A DNA stretch of 64,000 nt, taken from positions 6,083,001 to 6,147,000 of the forward strand of contig CM070572.1 of assembly GCA_036346355.1 (NCBI GenBank), in the 5' to 3' direction. Source of the stretch: Rhipidocladum racemiflorum. Taxonomy: Eukaryota > Streptophyta > Magnoliopsida > Poales > Poaceae. Made by a program: the position numbers and the translations under genes. Each line of letters starts with the position of its first letter. Position 1 is the stretch's first letter. Positions 20,915 to 33,422 of the stretch are shown here, in pieces. Under the pieces are notes generated by a model. That model was not told the origin of the DNA. It made no database searches and saw nothing but the letters and a program-made list of their open reading frames with translations.

Positions 20915-22687
20915 GCTACACTCTTTAGAACTTTTGCCACTGTGGCCACAAAATTTCTTTGACATTTCCCGCGCATCCTCACCTTTCCAGCCCTTGACGA
21001 ACTCAAGCTGATCAGAAACCAAAATCTGAAATCGTGGCAATTACAGCCGTTAGAAAACACGACCGATTTCCAATCTACACCACATGAGAAATTGGCTAAG
21101 AAAGTACAGTAATTATTCTAATGTGGTGCAGTAAAAAAGAAGAAGTATTTTGTGTGTCCCACGGTAACACGGCTCAGAGATCTACTGTAATTCTCCGTAC
21201 CTATTACATAAACTTTCCTTTCCTAATCAACAAAGAATCCAGATCACTTGTTCAACATCAGCATCAGAAAAGAAAAAGGCTAGCTACCCACCCTCGCCTA
21301 CCGCAAGTACACGACAAGACGTGGCAAGACGGCCAATCCCATGCACAGTCTTATCCTTCCACTAACCAGCCTAACTTACTAACGACGTCTGAACTCTGAA
21401 CTGGGGGAGGAAGAATTTTATTTCGATATCAATCATCCTCCCAGAAAGCTGGAGGAGATAGATAGGGAGGAGGAGGACACAGGACAACACTACATTAAAA
21501 GAGTGGGCTGATTGACAGATAGCGAATCTGCGGCCGGTGCGCTGTTTACATGTAGTAGGGCCGGTTCCCATGAGGGCTCTGGAAAGGAATCAAGAGAGGA
21601 GGCAATGTTGCTAGGTCACTGCTCACCGGTCACCATGCAACCATCAAGCATGTAGAGGTAAAAACTATAACAGGGATAGGAATGTTTTTTTTTACTGTCC
21701 AAGGGTACGTTTATAGAGGCAAAGTTTTTGTCAATGGGCAAATGAGTAAAGTTATGGAAAAGTTTTACCCGTTTCTGTTCTATCTGATTACCCGACACTT
21801 ACGCTTCAGTTGGTGTGTGGGTGTGGCTATATGGAACCAGAGCTTCACCTGGGCCTGGGTTGGACCATTTACTGGGCGCAAGTGAGGAGAGCCCATTGAT
21901 ACCTCGGCCGATGGGCACTAGGCTCTCACTTGACATTGCATTGTGTATATATCCGCCTCTGCAAACACTTACTACCTTGGTCTCAACAAAAAAGAAGGAC
22001 TTAATACCTTGTGAATTGTGATCATTATGCTGGCCTACGTATGTATTCCATAGAATTTAATCTTGTGTACTTCTTGCATGAGTATTTTTATGCACACGGT
22101 ATACTCGCAGATATCAAGTACCCGCGAGCGACAGGTATGAACGAGGTTTTTCACCCGCTGCCTTTCGTGGATATACTTATGAGGGAGAATTTGTCCGATA
22201 AGCATGGGTATAGACGAGCACTACTTTATGCCCACTGCGCCCAATTGCCATCCCTAGTCACGTACACCCACCCCTATCACCGTGTCATTTTCTACGCATG
22301 CAAAGGGCACGGGTCACGTGATTCATCCAAGTGGTCGTACCATGATGGATGAAACTATAAGCTTACCGGGCTTGCAATCCGGTTTGATCGGGGCGAAGCT
22401 AGGATAAAAATATAGGGTGAGTTCAAAACCTGAAAGTACCAAATTAAATTGAGATAAACATAGCAAATATAGTTTTGTGCAATTAAAATTCATACATGAA
22501 ATCACCCCATCCGCAGTCGGTCATCGCTCTCTTGGCTACCACGGGACCCAGTCGGCTCGTCGTGTGAACCCTATCACCTGGCTGCCTCGACCCATGCCTT
22601 CTTGCGCCGCAACCCTAGGCCAAGCTGCCAGCTCCTCACCTCCTCACCTCGCGCCCATCGACTGCCATGGCACCCCCTGTGACAAGG
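20915..22687. other. Intergenic, no gene supported
   Basis: Mixed composition. Frames of up to 113 codons (22011-22352) show no recognisable domain. No terminal repeats were identified. Confidence 0.4.
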
Positions 22688-22695
22688 CTCCTCGC

Positions 22696-23531
22696 TAGGG
22701 GTGCAACCGGCGCAGATTCGATCGAATATCAATCTTTTCGTATCCTAAACTATATTTTTTTTTGTCAGATTCAGAGTCTAATACATATATTGTCGGATAC
22801 GAATACGGCGCAGATAATAACGGTCATGGATTCGAAGCGAATACGAAGCAAAATCGATACATTACTGGATATTTTTTATTGGATATTGCGTGAAAATAGA
22901 TACCGCATAACGCACACATATAGTAATGATTAATCAATCGTATGAGTTCGAATGTAATAGAACTAATGTCATAAGTTGACATTAGGGTTTTTCACTATCT
23001 TTAAGCAAACTAAATCGAGTCCATCATCAAAAATCCATCTTCACCCTATTTTTCTCTTTTCTTTTCTCTCTTTTTCTTCTTTTTTCTCCTCTTTTCCCCT
23101 TCCCTTCCCTTCCCTTCTTTTTCTTCTCCTTTCCTTCCTTTTATCTTCCCTACCTTCTCCTACCTTTGTTCTTTGTCCCTCCTTCTTCCTTTTCCTCTCC
23201 AGTCGTGCCATCCCGACCCGATCCACACGTTACCCCAACCTGGTCCACGTGAGCCGCCCCGACCCTGTCCACGCGCAACACCGACCACGTTGCTTGATTG
23301 CTGTGTTTTGAGATTTCGAATATTCGGTAAGATTATTTTCGAAAATATCCAATAATATTTTTGGTAAATACCGAACCGACGGATAGTACAATCTTGAATC
23401 TGATGCCTAATCTAAATCCAAATATTTGAAACTAAATCCGAATTCAAAAAATATCTGACCTGGCTAGCCGAATCCGATCCGAACATATTCGGTCGGTCGG
23501 TCAGCATATATCTAACCTGATTGCATCCCCA
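22696..23531. mobile_element. hAT-type non-autonomous element
   Basis: It begins TAGGGGTGCAACCGG and ends CCTGATTGCATCCCCA, imperfect inverted ends. The flanks CTCCTCGC (22688-22695) and CTCCTCGT (23532-23539) form an 8-bp duplication with one mismatch. Its TAGGGGTG terminus and ATTCG/GAATA-rich interior relate it to the element at 1905-2505. A pyrimidine-rich tract lies at 23040-23200. No transposase is encoded. Confidence 0.78.
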
Positions 23532-23629
23532 CTCCTCGTACCCACCGACCACCACCCCCAGTCATCCTCCTCACGTTGTCGCGTTGTCGCCTAGGGCTTG
23601 GATCAGTGACTCGGGCTTCGCCACCAACT

Positions 23630-25132
23630 TGTTGGAAATATGCCAAAGTGGCCAATTATGGAGACGACTGATATATGTTTGTGTTGTCATGTTCCTTTAA
23701 TAAATACCATGTTATAGATAACACGTACGTGACTTGATCGTTAGACTCTGTAACATATTCGTATTATTATAAATTGCACTTTATCGTTTAGTTGATTGGA
23801 ACATCAATTGCTTATTTACATAGACAAACATATGACTATATGATGATCATTTTTTTACAGATCATGGATATGCGATATAAACACAATTATATGGCTAACG
23901 TGTTGGTGAACTTGTTATTGGATATACCCAATATGAAACACCGCATTAAGCATTTTATGCGTGTCATAGGAAGATTTCGTATAATGTTTATGATCGATTC
24001 TATGACGTGAGACATAATGGCTCCCAACATGAGGATCCCACTCTTTGATGTAACTAATCGTTATCCATAATATGATAATTATATTAGCTACACTAAAAAA
24101 TGTGTGTGAAGGGATGCTTATGATCAAGATATAATTTGGTTCTCCTCGTTATATGAGGACAAGATATCTTAAGACAACTAAAAAAAGATAGACTAAAGAA
24201 TGTGCATAGCTATACCCGAGCAGGTTGTGGTGTCATCCGCTTGACCTATTTACTCTAGCTTTAGAGATTCGAGGAATAATGAATTAAACATCACAAGGAT
24301 GATGCATATCTCGCATTGGGTTTAATTTAGATGTTTGAAAGTAACAAAAGCATCGAACATATATTCGTTGATGGTTTATCATATAAATGATATCCATGTG
24401 GTCTAGGAGGTCATAATGTCCTACGAGAAGCCGCTTATGACTTGTGTATCGAATGGTGATTCAATACATTGCCAACATCATAATGGGCCTGCATGGTGAT
24501 ACACCAGAATGGAAACCTACTAGTTTGTTAATAAATTCCATATATATTATTATACAGATAATTAATATATTAGAATTATTGAATACAAAATAAATCCTTG
24601 TTTTATTTGGATTATTCGAATCTGTAATAGCACGCTTGTATGATTCGGATTAAAGTAATGTGAATTAAATAGGGAGTCAGTTCGGATAAGAATTTGAATT
24701 GATAAAGATTATCTTGAATCCTATTTGGTTACGAAACATAAACGTTTTGGCCTTATCTGATTCTACCTCCCTCGATTATACATAAATACGTACATGTGGT
24801 ACGAAGGGATAACTGAAGTCGAGAAACTAATTTCAACGAGAACCAAGAGGGTCGTGCTTCGGGGGTTATAGCAGACCGACACGTGGAGTCTTCTTCTAGT
24901 CTGCGTGGATACTCGTGGGGACAAGGCTGCTACTACCTCGACTTGCTAACGTGATATGACACGCTCTTCTTCCGTTGCTATGAAGTCGCACCTGCGCATC
25001 AAGCGGTAACGCTAAAAGACTAATCTATAATCTTAGATCATATACAATGAGTTTTCTGGGCTCAAGTAGATGGAAAAATTTTGAAATTACTTCCTCCTTG
25101 CTGGCTGCTGCCGTTATTTGAATTTCCCAACA
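23630..25132 (+). mobile_element. Copia-type LTR, probably solo
   Basis: It starts TGTTGGAAATATGCC and ends ATTTCCCAACA, giving inverted TGTTGG/CCAACA ends. The start matches the well-known opening of the BARE/Angela/WIS group of grass copia LTRs. No internal domain, primer site or second LTR follows. The flanks CAACT and CGCCC do not match, so it may be rearranged or the ends may have decayed. Confidence 0.65.
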
Positions 25133-25869
25133 CGCCCCGCCACCTAGGATTTCTTCTTCACTCAACTCGGCGCGCTCTCGACTCTCGTGTTCTTGTGTTG
25201 AATGATTGACCGCCGCCCGTGTGGATTGGGATTTGGTATTTGGGGAACACGGGTGGTTTGGATCCGTGGATTCAGGCCATAATTGGGCCTTGTGGCCTTG
25301 AACAAAGACCGACTTCTTCTTCCTCTGTTTCAGCCACTCATACCAGCTTTGCTTCTTCTTGCCGACATCATGGTGCATCTTTTTGTCATGAAATCCCAAT
25401 TATGTGACACATCCATTGTAGATGGCATGCACGCTTGTATAAGACATGCCATACTGAAAGAATAAGACGATGCAGAGACCGGCCGCCCATGTTTATCATG
25501 CACGATAGTTTCCTACAGTAGCGGTATACAGCTGCCACTCACTGCGTGATTGGATGTGCAACGTGATATGATTTCGGCCAATAGGGCACCGGCCGGCCGG
25601 ACCCCCGAATTTGATCAGAAGATGGGTAAATTATTGCTGTGGTCTCGAAGTATTGATCCAGGAGTCATTGTTGGCTCGCTGAACAGATGACGCGGCTGGA
25701 TACGTGACATGCCGGGCGGATCCGATCGTGCCCGCCTTTTGATCATTCACTGTGCGCGGCACAGATCGGATTCGAAGCGACGCGGCCGTGCCGTCATGCT
25801 GTTGCCCGTGTTGGGCTGTGACGTTTCCTCTTCGGACGGCCCGCCCACGCCCGCATCCGCGTATCTTGC
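25133..25869. other. Intergenic, no gene supported
   Basis: Short frames on both strands without recognised domains. Confidence 0.4.
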
Positions 25870-26076
25870 GCTGTTGACTGTCGATATATTTTTAAATATT
25901 AAATTAGATACATAAAAATTATATGCGTAGACTTGTCTCAACATACTTTCGTAATATTACAATTTTATTGAATTTTATAAATATATTATAATAAAAATTG
26001 GTGTTCAAAATTGTGTATTGAAGACCGTGTCGGTGTCGATATCCAAAACGTTAGCTTTTTAAGACCGAAGGAAGTA
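25870..26076. mobile_element. Decayed Stowaway MITE
   Basis: The right end AAGACCGAAGGAAGTA is a diverged Stowaway terminus. The interior words AAATATTAAATTAGATACAT and ATAAATATATTATAATAAAAA are shared with 7151-7262 and 9960-10092, so the three belong to one subfamily. Confidence 0.5.
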
Positions 26077-26149
26077 CTAAATTTTAGATAAATAAAACAA
26101 TTTTAGATAAATAAACACTACCATATATACTAGAATTGCTAGAAAGATA

Positions 26150-27665
26150 AACTAAGACAAGAATGAGCAAACCATAAATAGGAGACACGAAGTTTTATCC
26201 CGTGGCCTCGGAGACTTGCCGATCTCCCCTAATCCACGTTGAGGTAACTTGACTCACTTCAAACCGATTCCTTTGCACAATTGAGCCTTCCTCGATTACT
26301 CGGGATGGCTCTTTCCCACTCTGGGTAGGTGAGCTTCGTGTCTTTAGAACCAATCAGGCCTTCTCACAATCTTCATTGAGAAGATCAACAATCCCACACC
26401 ACCAAGTCGTCTAGGAGGCAGCAACCTCCAAGAGAATAGTGAATTGACGCTCACTTGAGGTTGAATCAGGTTTGCAATTGGCTCAAAACAACTTATGCAC
26501 TTGAATGGCTCTAACCCCTCTCAAAAGATTATTTTTTAATGCAAATGGGAGGAAGAAGATTTGCTAGAGCTTCAAGAGTATTCAATGAGTCACCAAGAAA
26601 CTCTATGAATGTTGGTGGGGGGTATTTATAGCCTCCACCAACAATTCTAGCCGTTAGGGGGGCAAATCCTGAAAAAAAATTAGGATTTGCGGTACTACCG
26701 CCGGCCAATAGTCGGTAGTACTGCCCCTTTGAATTTTCCCCACAACGATTGACTGCACTCATTAATGTTCTGACATTTTGCGCGTTACAGAGGTGCGGTA
26801 CTACTGGCGTTCAAAGTGCGGTAGTACCGACAATTAGATTGTGACGCTGCTCAAAAAAGAATCCCTCTATAAAATAACTACCGGTACTTTAAACGCGATA
26901 CTACTGACCTTCCGATAGTACCTCTTTTTATACTGTGGTAGTGCCATTCCTCAAAACAGAGCAAAAATACTCAAAAACACCCCTTTCTGTAAAATGATTA
27001 CCGCATCAAAAATTTCGGTACTACCAAACTTCTGGTAGTACTGCGTTTACCACTGCGGTAGTGCCATTCCCAGAAAAAATTAGAATAGGTGCTCTCTGTA
27101 ATTTAGCTACGCACAAAAGGTCGGTACTACCTTGGAGCGGTAGTACCGCAAAAATAGCTGCGGTAGCTCCGGCTTAGAGAAAACTGAAAAACTCCAAAAA
27201 AAAAAAAAAACTACCGTCTTTGGAATAAAACTACCGCTAAAGAGATTGCAGTACTACCGCAAAATGAACCGCGGTAGTGCCGGACCCTCTAAAAATGCAA
27301 TAATTAAAATTTTGAATTGCAACTAGATGCTTCTAGTATGAATTTTGAAAAGATTTGAGCCAATCTTAAACTTCGACACATAAAGCTACTAGTCAAAATT
27401 TCCCCTTTATAGTACGGCAACTAATCCAATAATCCAATCTTTACTTCTAACTCCGAGATCGGTAAACACATAAAAAGATAATCTAACTACTCTTGTACCT
27501 TGACTTGGAGTCTTTGATTTTCTTTTCTTGATTCTTCTAGATCACAAACATTTACGCCTCAAGGTGAACCAACCTATCCTAATAAACTCAAGAGAAATGT
27601 TAGTCCACAACATGATTATCATTAATTACCAAAACTAAGAAAACTTTAGGGCTCTAGATGCTTCA
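26150..27665 (-). mobile_element. Retroelement-derived region (minus), boundaries uncertain
   Basis: The minus strand begins with GTTTTGGTAATTAATGATAA, a phrase often seen near the 5' side of grass LTR retroelements, and it carries TATAAATACC at 26619-26628. The far end (26180-26460) has pyrimidine-rich, transcript-like sequence. No gag or pol similarity is present, and no second LTR or target duplication was found. Confidence 0.45.
26688..27290. repeat. Dispersed CGGTAGTACCG inverted motifs
   Basis: About seven paired motifs (GCGGTACTACCG facing CGGTAGTACTGC or variants) recur every 60-110 bases within the retroelement-derived block. Each pair could fold into a short hairpin on either strand. 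Confidence 0.7.
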
Positions 27666-28449
27666 GAAAGGCTTGTGATTCCAACCTCCTATTTCATGCA
27701 TGGAAACAAATTAGATTGTGTTTTTCTAGATCCTGCTTTGCTTTCATTTGCATGCTGATCATCCATAGACAACAAAGTTGGGAAAGAAAAGGAAAGCAAA
27801 GGTTATTAGATTTGATGGTTAAGCACTAGGATTTGATAATTTCTTGATTCCATTAGGCTTTTGCAATGTTCTTATCGTGAAAGCGCGTTTTTTATTCCTC
27901 ATAATTCATACTTTAATTGAATCACATTTAGTTGCTCATAGTCCGTACAGCAATGGATTCTCTGTTTTTTAAAAAACCAATTCCATTCATGTGAAGCAAT
28001 ATCTTATCTATTTTTCCATCCAATTTTGAAATGCTCTCTGTTCAGCAATCAGTTTCTGAAATGCAACCAAGTTATATCGCATAGTAATTGCATCACACGG
28101 TCAAATATTCTATCTTTATCTATCACATCGGTTTTCTGCACCCAAATATGTCACCACTGCTAGACTCAAGAACAGGAGCGAAGCCAGCTAGGCCCCGACA
28201 GCTTCTCCACTGGACACAGGAGGCCTTCTTCTATGCGGAGGCCATTGGGCCAGCTGCTCTATGGATCCCAGCCTCCCAGGCCTTGGGCCTAGGTCCAAGT
28301 GGCCCGAGGCCTGGATCCACCCCTACTCAAGAACAAGATGTGGAACAACTATCCTTTTTTTTTTAAAAAAAAAAAGAAGAGAGTTAAGAACCACCATGTC
28401 GCATAATAATCAGCGAGATCAAATTGCAGGCATGAGACTAAGATAATAG
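27666..28449. other. Upstream flank of the PILS pseudogene, no exon recognised
   Basis: I looked here for the N-terminal transmembrane exon of the PILS gene and found none. A GGCC-rich stretch (28170-28330) has no recognised similarity. Confidence 0.4.
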
Positions 28450-28891
28450 GTGGTATATTCCAGTGAAAATTGTGGTAGGAGCTGTGCCTGGTTCTTTTTG
28501 ATTGGTTTGTGGCGGCGTCTATCATTCGACCTCCTTATCCGTACTTCAAATTCACTGTTATCCACATTGGAATAGGTACTAGCTTTTTTCTTTCTTGAAA
28601 ACAGTTGACTTTTCATTCTTGAAAACAGTTGACTTTTCATTTATCATTCTTCTATCTGATATTGACCTGATCCCCTTATTTTCAACACAGGGAATATTGG
28701 AAACATACCTCTGGTTCTCATCGCAGCATTATGTCGGGATTCACCCAATCCTTTTGGTGACTGATAAATGCAACCAAGATGGAAATGCATATATCTCATT
28801 TTCCAATGGGTATGTATCTTTTCATTTCCAAAGTTGCACACATTCATGTTTTACTTAGAAATCAGAATAACTAGTGTGCAATACAAAGATA

Positions 28892-29126
28892 CTCCCTCTG
28901 TTCCATAAATAGTGCATTTCTAGGTTTTTTAAGACAGATTAGTGTGCAAGGTAAATGACTAATGTGACCATCGTTACTCCATACACAAGCATGCTGATGC
29001 TTCGGTTTTCACAGGCACTTAAATGAGCATGCATACACTTACAGCTAGGCCCTACGGACTAAAGATGCACTATTTGTGGGACAAATTTTGAACACTACAA
29101 ATGCACTCTTTGTGGGACAGAGGGAG
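28892..29126. mobile_element. Stowaway MITE in PILS pseudogene intron
   Basis: CTCCCTCTGTTCCATAAATAG at the left and CTTTGTGGGACAGAGGGAG at the right, flanked by TA. It is a shorter, reverse-oriented relative of 4653-5000. Confidence 0.88.
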
Positions 29127-29550
29127 TAATAGTTTGGCAATAGATTAGGAATATGAGTATTTCTTGTGATCATTTGCTGAATGAATCCTTTGCATGAGGC
29201 AGGTTGGTGCGAGTATATAACCTTTATTACAATCGGGAGGAAGGGCCGGCAGAGGGCCTGCCCACGTGTCCCACCCTCTCTCTCTCCTCTTTTTGCGAAA
29301 AAAGCCTCTCCGGTTTTTGAAATTACGGATAGGTCTTTTTGCAATTTTTTGTGAGAGGGAGATTTTTTCCCCGGTTCGCGTTTAGGTCCTCCTTCGCCAT
29401 TTTACATAAAGAACCTCCCGTTAAATACGAATCGTAAACGAGCCCTTTTATAGTTTTTCAAAATAGCGAACAGGTCCAAAATCATAACAAATACGTCCGT
29501 GCACTTTTCGTTCAGGTCCTTTCTTCGTTTTGCCCCAAAAAAATATTTTT

Positions 29551-30060
29551 GTGGTCCGTTTTTTCCTCCGGAGCATTGAAAAAATGTTTTCGTTTCTCCG
29601 TTTTGCCCGGAAAAAATGTTTTTGTGGTCCGTTTTCCTCCGAGCATGGAAAAATATTTTACGCCCATTTTTCCTATAAAAAACCGAAAAAATGTTTTGTG
29701 GTCCGTTTTTCCTCCGGAGCATGGAAAAAATGTTTTCGTTTCTCCGTTTTGCCCGGAAAAATGTTTTTGTGGTCCGTTTTTCCTACGGAGCATGCAAAAA
29801 ATATTTTCGTTTCTCCGTTTTTCCTAAAAAAAAACGAAAAATGTTTTTATGGTCCGTTTTTCCTCCGGAGCATGGAAAAAATGTCCTCGTTTCTCCGTTT
29901 TACCAGGAACGTGGTCCGTTTTTCCTTCGGAGCATGGAAAAAATGTTTTTGTTTCTCCGTTTTACCCGAAAAAAAATGTTTTTGTGGTCCGTTTTTCCTT
30001 CGGAGCATAGAAAAAATGTTTTAAAGTGTTCCCGTGGTCCGCTTTTTCTACGAAAACATT
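29551..30060. repeat. ~73-bp tandem array, eight units
   Basis: Units begin GTGGTCCGTTTTTCCTCCGG at about 29551, 29624, 29698, 29769, 29849, 29911, 29984 and 30034. Each also holds GGAGCATGGAAAAAATGTTTT and TTTCTCCGTTTT.CCCG. Most spacings are 71-80 bases, two are shorter. Long open frames on both strands are created by the repeat and show no domain. Sequence from about 29215 to 30125 around it appears to be part of the same insertion. Confidence 0.85.
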
Positions 30061-30709
30061 TTCTCGGTTTTTTTGGTATTAATTTTTTTTTTCGTTCACG
30101 TACGCGGCGTGCCGCCGCGCTCAATTTCCTAGTGTTTACATATGTGTTCGGGATGCTTGCTCCACCACTAGGAGAGACATTTGATGGTGAAGCAGAGAAA
30201 CTTCCAGCCTTTGTTATCTGCCGAGGCCCGAGGGTGATCAGAAAGGTGCTACTTCTCTAGGATCAAAGGTAAGAAATGTTAGCAGGAATTCAGTATACTT
30301 CTTTTTATATCAATTTGATGAACTTACTTTCCAATGGGAAATAAATAATCATGTTGTATTGGTGCAGATAATGAGCCATGTTAGATGCGTCTTTAAATTC
30401 CTAAAGGACAAGCAGCTTCATCAGTGTGTCAGGTATGAGAAACGAATAAGGGCCGCTAATTATCACTTATCTTCATGTACTCATATTTAAAGATTCCTCT
30501 AATAATTTTCTTTGTTGGTTGAGATCTGTAAGCCAGTAGCTGCATGTTAGCAAACCACATTATGGAATCTGATCATTTTGTTTGCAGGTGCTGCTGCGAA
30601 CCTGGGAGGGTGTGGAAAAGAATCAGCTGCGGTCTTGTTTTGGGTGCAAATTTTTGATGTGTTCTCCATGGCAGGATGGATTATTTTCTATTTAAGCTTG
30701 CTCTTCTAA

Positions 30710-31279
30710 GTACGTCGCTCCCTTGTATTGCAGTTTTATTTTGTGCTCACATTTGCGGCGGGGCAGATTAGATGCAATTTCTTGATACTCTGATTACTGT
30801 AATTTGATTTGCAGATACTATACTGCAAAGGAATATCTGCAAAAACTAGATATCATCAAAAAAAATTACTGAAAAACATAGTGCCATGACATGTACAATA
30901 GCCACTAAATCAGGTGACAGCAGGAGTTGTATCGGTACATATATGGTTCCTTGTGGCTTGTTCCTCTGCTTGCACAAACGCCACTACTATGTTAATTTTG
31001 GTCTCGTCTCGCTGCTGCAAGCAGTGAGGCAGCAGCGAGCTATGAGACGACGAGGGCGCAACAGCTACTGCCCTGCCCATACCATCTTATCACTTCCAAC
31101 CTTTTAGATCTGTTCGATGCGCTTCTTATCAACGCCCCAATTTCCTTTTGTTTTTCAAATAATGTAGTACTTTATAATCCTCATCGAATGATCTACTCGG
31201 TTCAAAGTGTATTTTCTGTTGTATCCTTGTGATGTCCCAGTGCAGAGTACTTGTGTTCAGATGGTATATATAATTGTAA
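30710..31279. other. Downstream flank of the PILS pseudogene
   Basis: Likely former 3' UTR and spacer. No further exon or element recognised. Confidence 0.4.
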
Positions 31280-31497
31280 GGGTTTGGTCAAATGTTTTTC
31301 CTCTGAATTTCATGAATTTTTCTAAATTTTTTTCTGAATTTTTGGAGATTTTTTTCAATGTCTTCCAAATGATGACAGGAAACTTTTCCCGGAGAGGATT
31401 ATTTCCCCAATGGATTGAGAGGGATTCCACGTATCCTTCAAAATCCCCCTTAGGATTTTGTTCTTTGGAATTTTCCCCCAAACATCCAAACAAACCC
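31280..31497. mobile_element. Possible Tourist-like MITE
   Basis: GGGTTTGGTCAAATG at the left faces CATCCAAACAAACCC at the right, with AGAGG/CCCCAA-rich inner arms. The candidate 3-bp flanks TAA and TCA differ in one base, so the call is tentative. Confidence 0.4.
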
Positions 31498-32679
31498 TCA
31501 CAGAGATTGGCATGAGTGCAGCCGTGTAGGTGCAGGTACTTTCGACGGCCCTTTCCCCGTCACGGCCGAGTCGTCCGGTCGTGTGGGATAGAATAAGCAT
31601 ATGGATTGTGTGTCATTCGAACGATTTGCTATGTTTCTCTAATGTGGTCATCATGGGATAAAAACATATGGATGGTGTTAGGAATTAAGATTTGAGTAAC
31701 TCTGCTAAGCTTCTGCGATGGAGTAACTGAGGAGCCAAAATCCCCGGAGAATTATGAACCATCTTGTTGATTTACCGGCTAGGAAAAGGCCATACATAGC
31801 AAAAGCAACCAAACAGCTTGGCCCGCAGCGCTTTGCGATCCGAATAATAGTCATTAGTCGATGTGGTAAACAAAGAAAAAAAGGGTACGAGAGGGCGCCA
31901 ATCTTTGAGAGGAGTCTGGTTTCGTGCGTGCACCGTGCACCTTGCAAAGCACCCGAGGTAGCCGTATCATTGAAGGGCGCAGGGCAAGGTTGTTGTTGAT
32001 GTCATGGCAGCCGAGAAATAACATAAGATATGGTCACCATTAGTGATGTACCTGTCATAGGCCCGAAGCATCCATTCCCTCCGGCGTGCGGGGCAAGGTC
32101 CTCAACTCCCCCCAGGCTATATCAATCCATAACGCGACACACAGGAAAGATGAGGCGGGGCATGAATCGGACTGGGCGAACGAGAAGAGGCCGACCGAAG
32201 CGACGAGGGAAATTGCAAAGGAGGCTTCCCCCGACACACCGTTGGATATGGCCGACAGGGTGTTCAGCCGAGCTTGCCGCCCTGTCGCCACCTACTGAAG
32301 AATGCCAGGCATTGTCAGATCGATCTGGAGCCGGTTAGCACGTATAATTCCGTTAGAATCCTCGAAAAGGGAACATGACAAAATGACAGAAGTGTAAAGA
32401 ATGTATGAAAACCCCATGTAATGACTATTTAGCCCTCGATCTGGGGACAGGTGGAGGCTGGTGTTTGGGAGGCGGCTGTAAAAGGGCCTGCAATCCTTTG
32501 TCAGGGCCGGTCGGAAAAAGAACATACCTTGCATACGGTTGTAACTATCCTCCCTTAGCTTCCCTATACAAGAATGAGGAGGAGAGGACTTCGGGCTTTG
32601 ATTCTGTTCGTGAGGTCGAATCCCGCAACAGTACCGAGCAGCAACGGCGCCCATGCATACCAATGATACAATGATACAA
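31498..32679. other. Intergenic, no gene supported
   Basis: Frames up to 144 codons on either strand have no recognisable domain. No element ends were found. Confidence 0.4.
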
Positions 32680-32926
32680 ACACCCAAAATAATGGAACTA
32701 AATGGTACAAAACCATCACATCCCATTAAACCTCATCCCATCAACCAAACACACCTAATTTTGGGTGAATGGAATGGTTCAGCATCTAGAGAGAATATTC
32801 CTCAAATTTGTATCACTTAGTCCTGGATGGGATGGTTCTATTCAAGCAGCCAAACATATGGATGGCTTTTTTCTTGAACCATCTCATACATGTACCACTT
32901 GGTATAGTAAACCAAACGCACACTAA
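32680..32926. mobile_element. Tourist MITE fragments
   Basis: Right-end sequences CCAACCAAACACACCTAA (about 32735-32753) and CCAAACGCACACTAA (32912-32926) are visible with CATCCCAT/ATGGGATGG interior words, but no complete left ends. They are older copies beside the two intact elements that follow. Confidence 0.55.
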
Positions 32927-33158
32927 GGGTGTGTTTGGTTCATGGAATGAGATTGAATGGGATGGGATGATCATGTACCATTTGGTTTTATTATTTCGAG
33001 TGAATGAGATTGTTCAGCATCTAGGGGGAATATTTCTCAAATTTGTATCACTTGATCCAGGATGACATAGTTCTATTCAAGCAACCAAACGTATGGATAA
33101 CTTTTTTCTTGAATCATCTCATACATGTACCACTTGGTACAGGCAACCAAATGCACTT
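32927..33158. mobile_element. Tourist (PIF/Harbinger) MITE 1
   Basis: GGGTGTGTTTGGTTCATGG at the left, AACCAAATGCACTT at the right, flanked by TAA at 32924-32926 and 33159-33161. It is related to its neighbour and shares the central TAA with it. Confidence 0.78.
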
Positions 33159-33161
33159 TAA

Positions 33162-33422
33162 GGGTGTGTTTGGTTAGATGTACCAGGCTGAATGGGATGG
33201 GATGATACAGGATGGATGAGATGATCCTGGATGGGATGGTACCGATCGGTTCAGCCGAATTCATCGTATCAAACGATACAGCATCTCCAAGGAATATTCT
33301 AGGAATCTGCACCATCTCATCTCATATCAGATGGTTCCGTTCAGTCAACCAAACGCATGAACGAGATTAAATCCTATACGAAACGGTTCGGTTCAACCTG
33401 ATACAGCGAACCAAACGCACCC
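33162..33422. mobile_element. Tourist (PIF/Harbinger) MITE 2
   Basis: GGGTGTGTTTGGTTAGATG at the left, CGAACCAAACGCACCC at the right, flanked by exact TAA duplications (33159-33161, 33423-33425). A right-end fragment of another copy follows to about 33487. Confidence 0.85.

Larger units (their letters stand above)
28450..30709 (+). pseudogene. PIN-LIKES (PILS) auxin carrier pseudogene
   Basis: PILS proteins are endoplasmic-reticulum membrane carriers that control intracellular auxin. Five exon remnants keep GT-AG borders: 28450-28575 (WYIPVKIVVGAV, then VAASIIRPPYPYFKFTV); 28691-28809 (GNIGNIPLVLIAALCRD, NPFGD, then DKCNQDGNAYISFSNG in another frame); 30133-30268 (FTYVFGMLAPPLGETFDGEA, then KGATSLGSK in another frame); 30368-30432 (VRCVFKFLKDKQL); and 30588-30709 (NLGGCGKESAAVLFWVQIF, MAGWIIFYLSLLF, stop). 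The N-terminal exon, the exons for the middle helices and the loop after LPAF are missing, and at least three frame breaks are present. The protein cannot be made. A Stowaway MITE and a tandem array occupy the second intron. Confidence 0.88.

Noticed and set aside
22011..22352. 113-codon frame
   Set aside because: No recognisable domain; composition like surrounding non-coding DNA.
23630..25132. Target duplication for the copia-type LTR
   Set aside because: The adjacent 5-base flanks CAACT and CGCCC differ; only the LTR itself is supported.
29530..30260. Overlapping long frames on both strands
   Set aside because: They are produced by the 73-bp tandem array; only the PILS-like tail from 30133 onward has family similarity.
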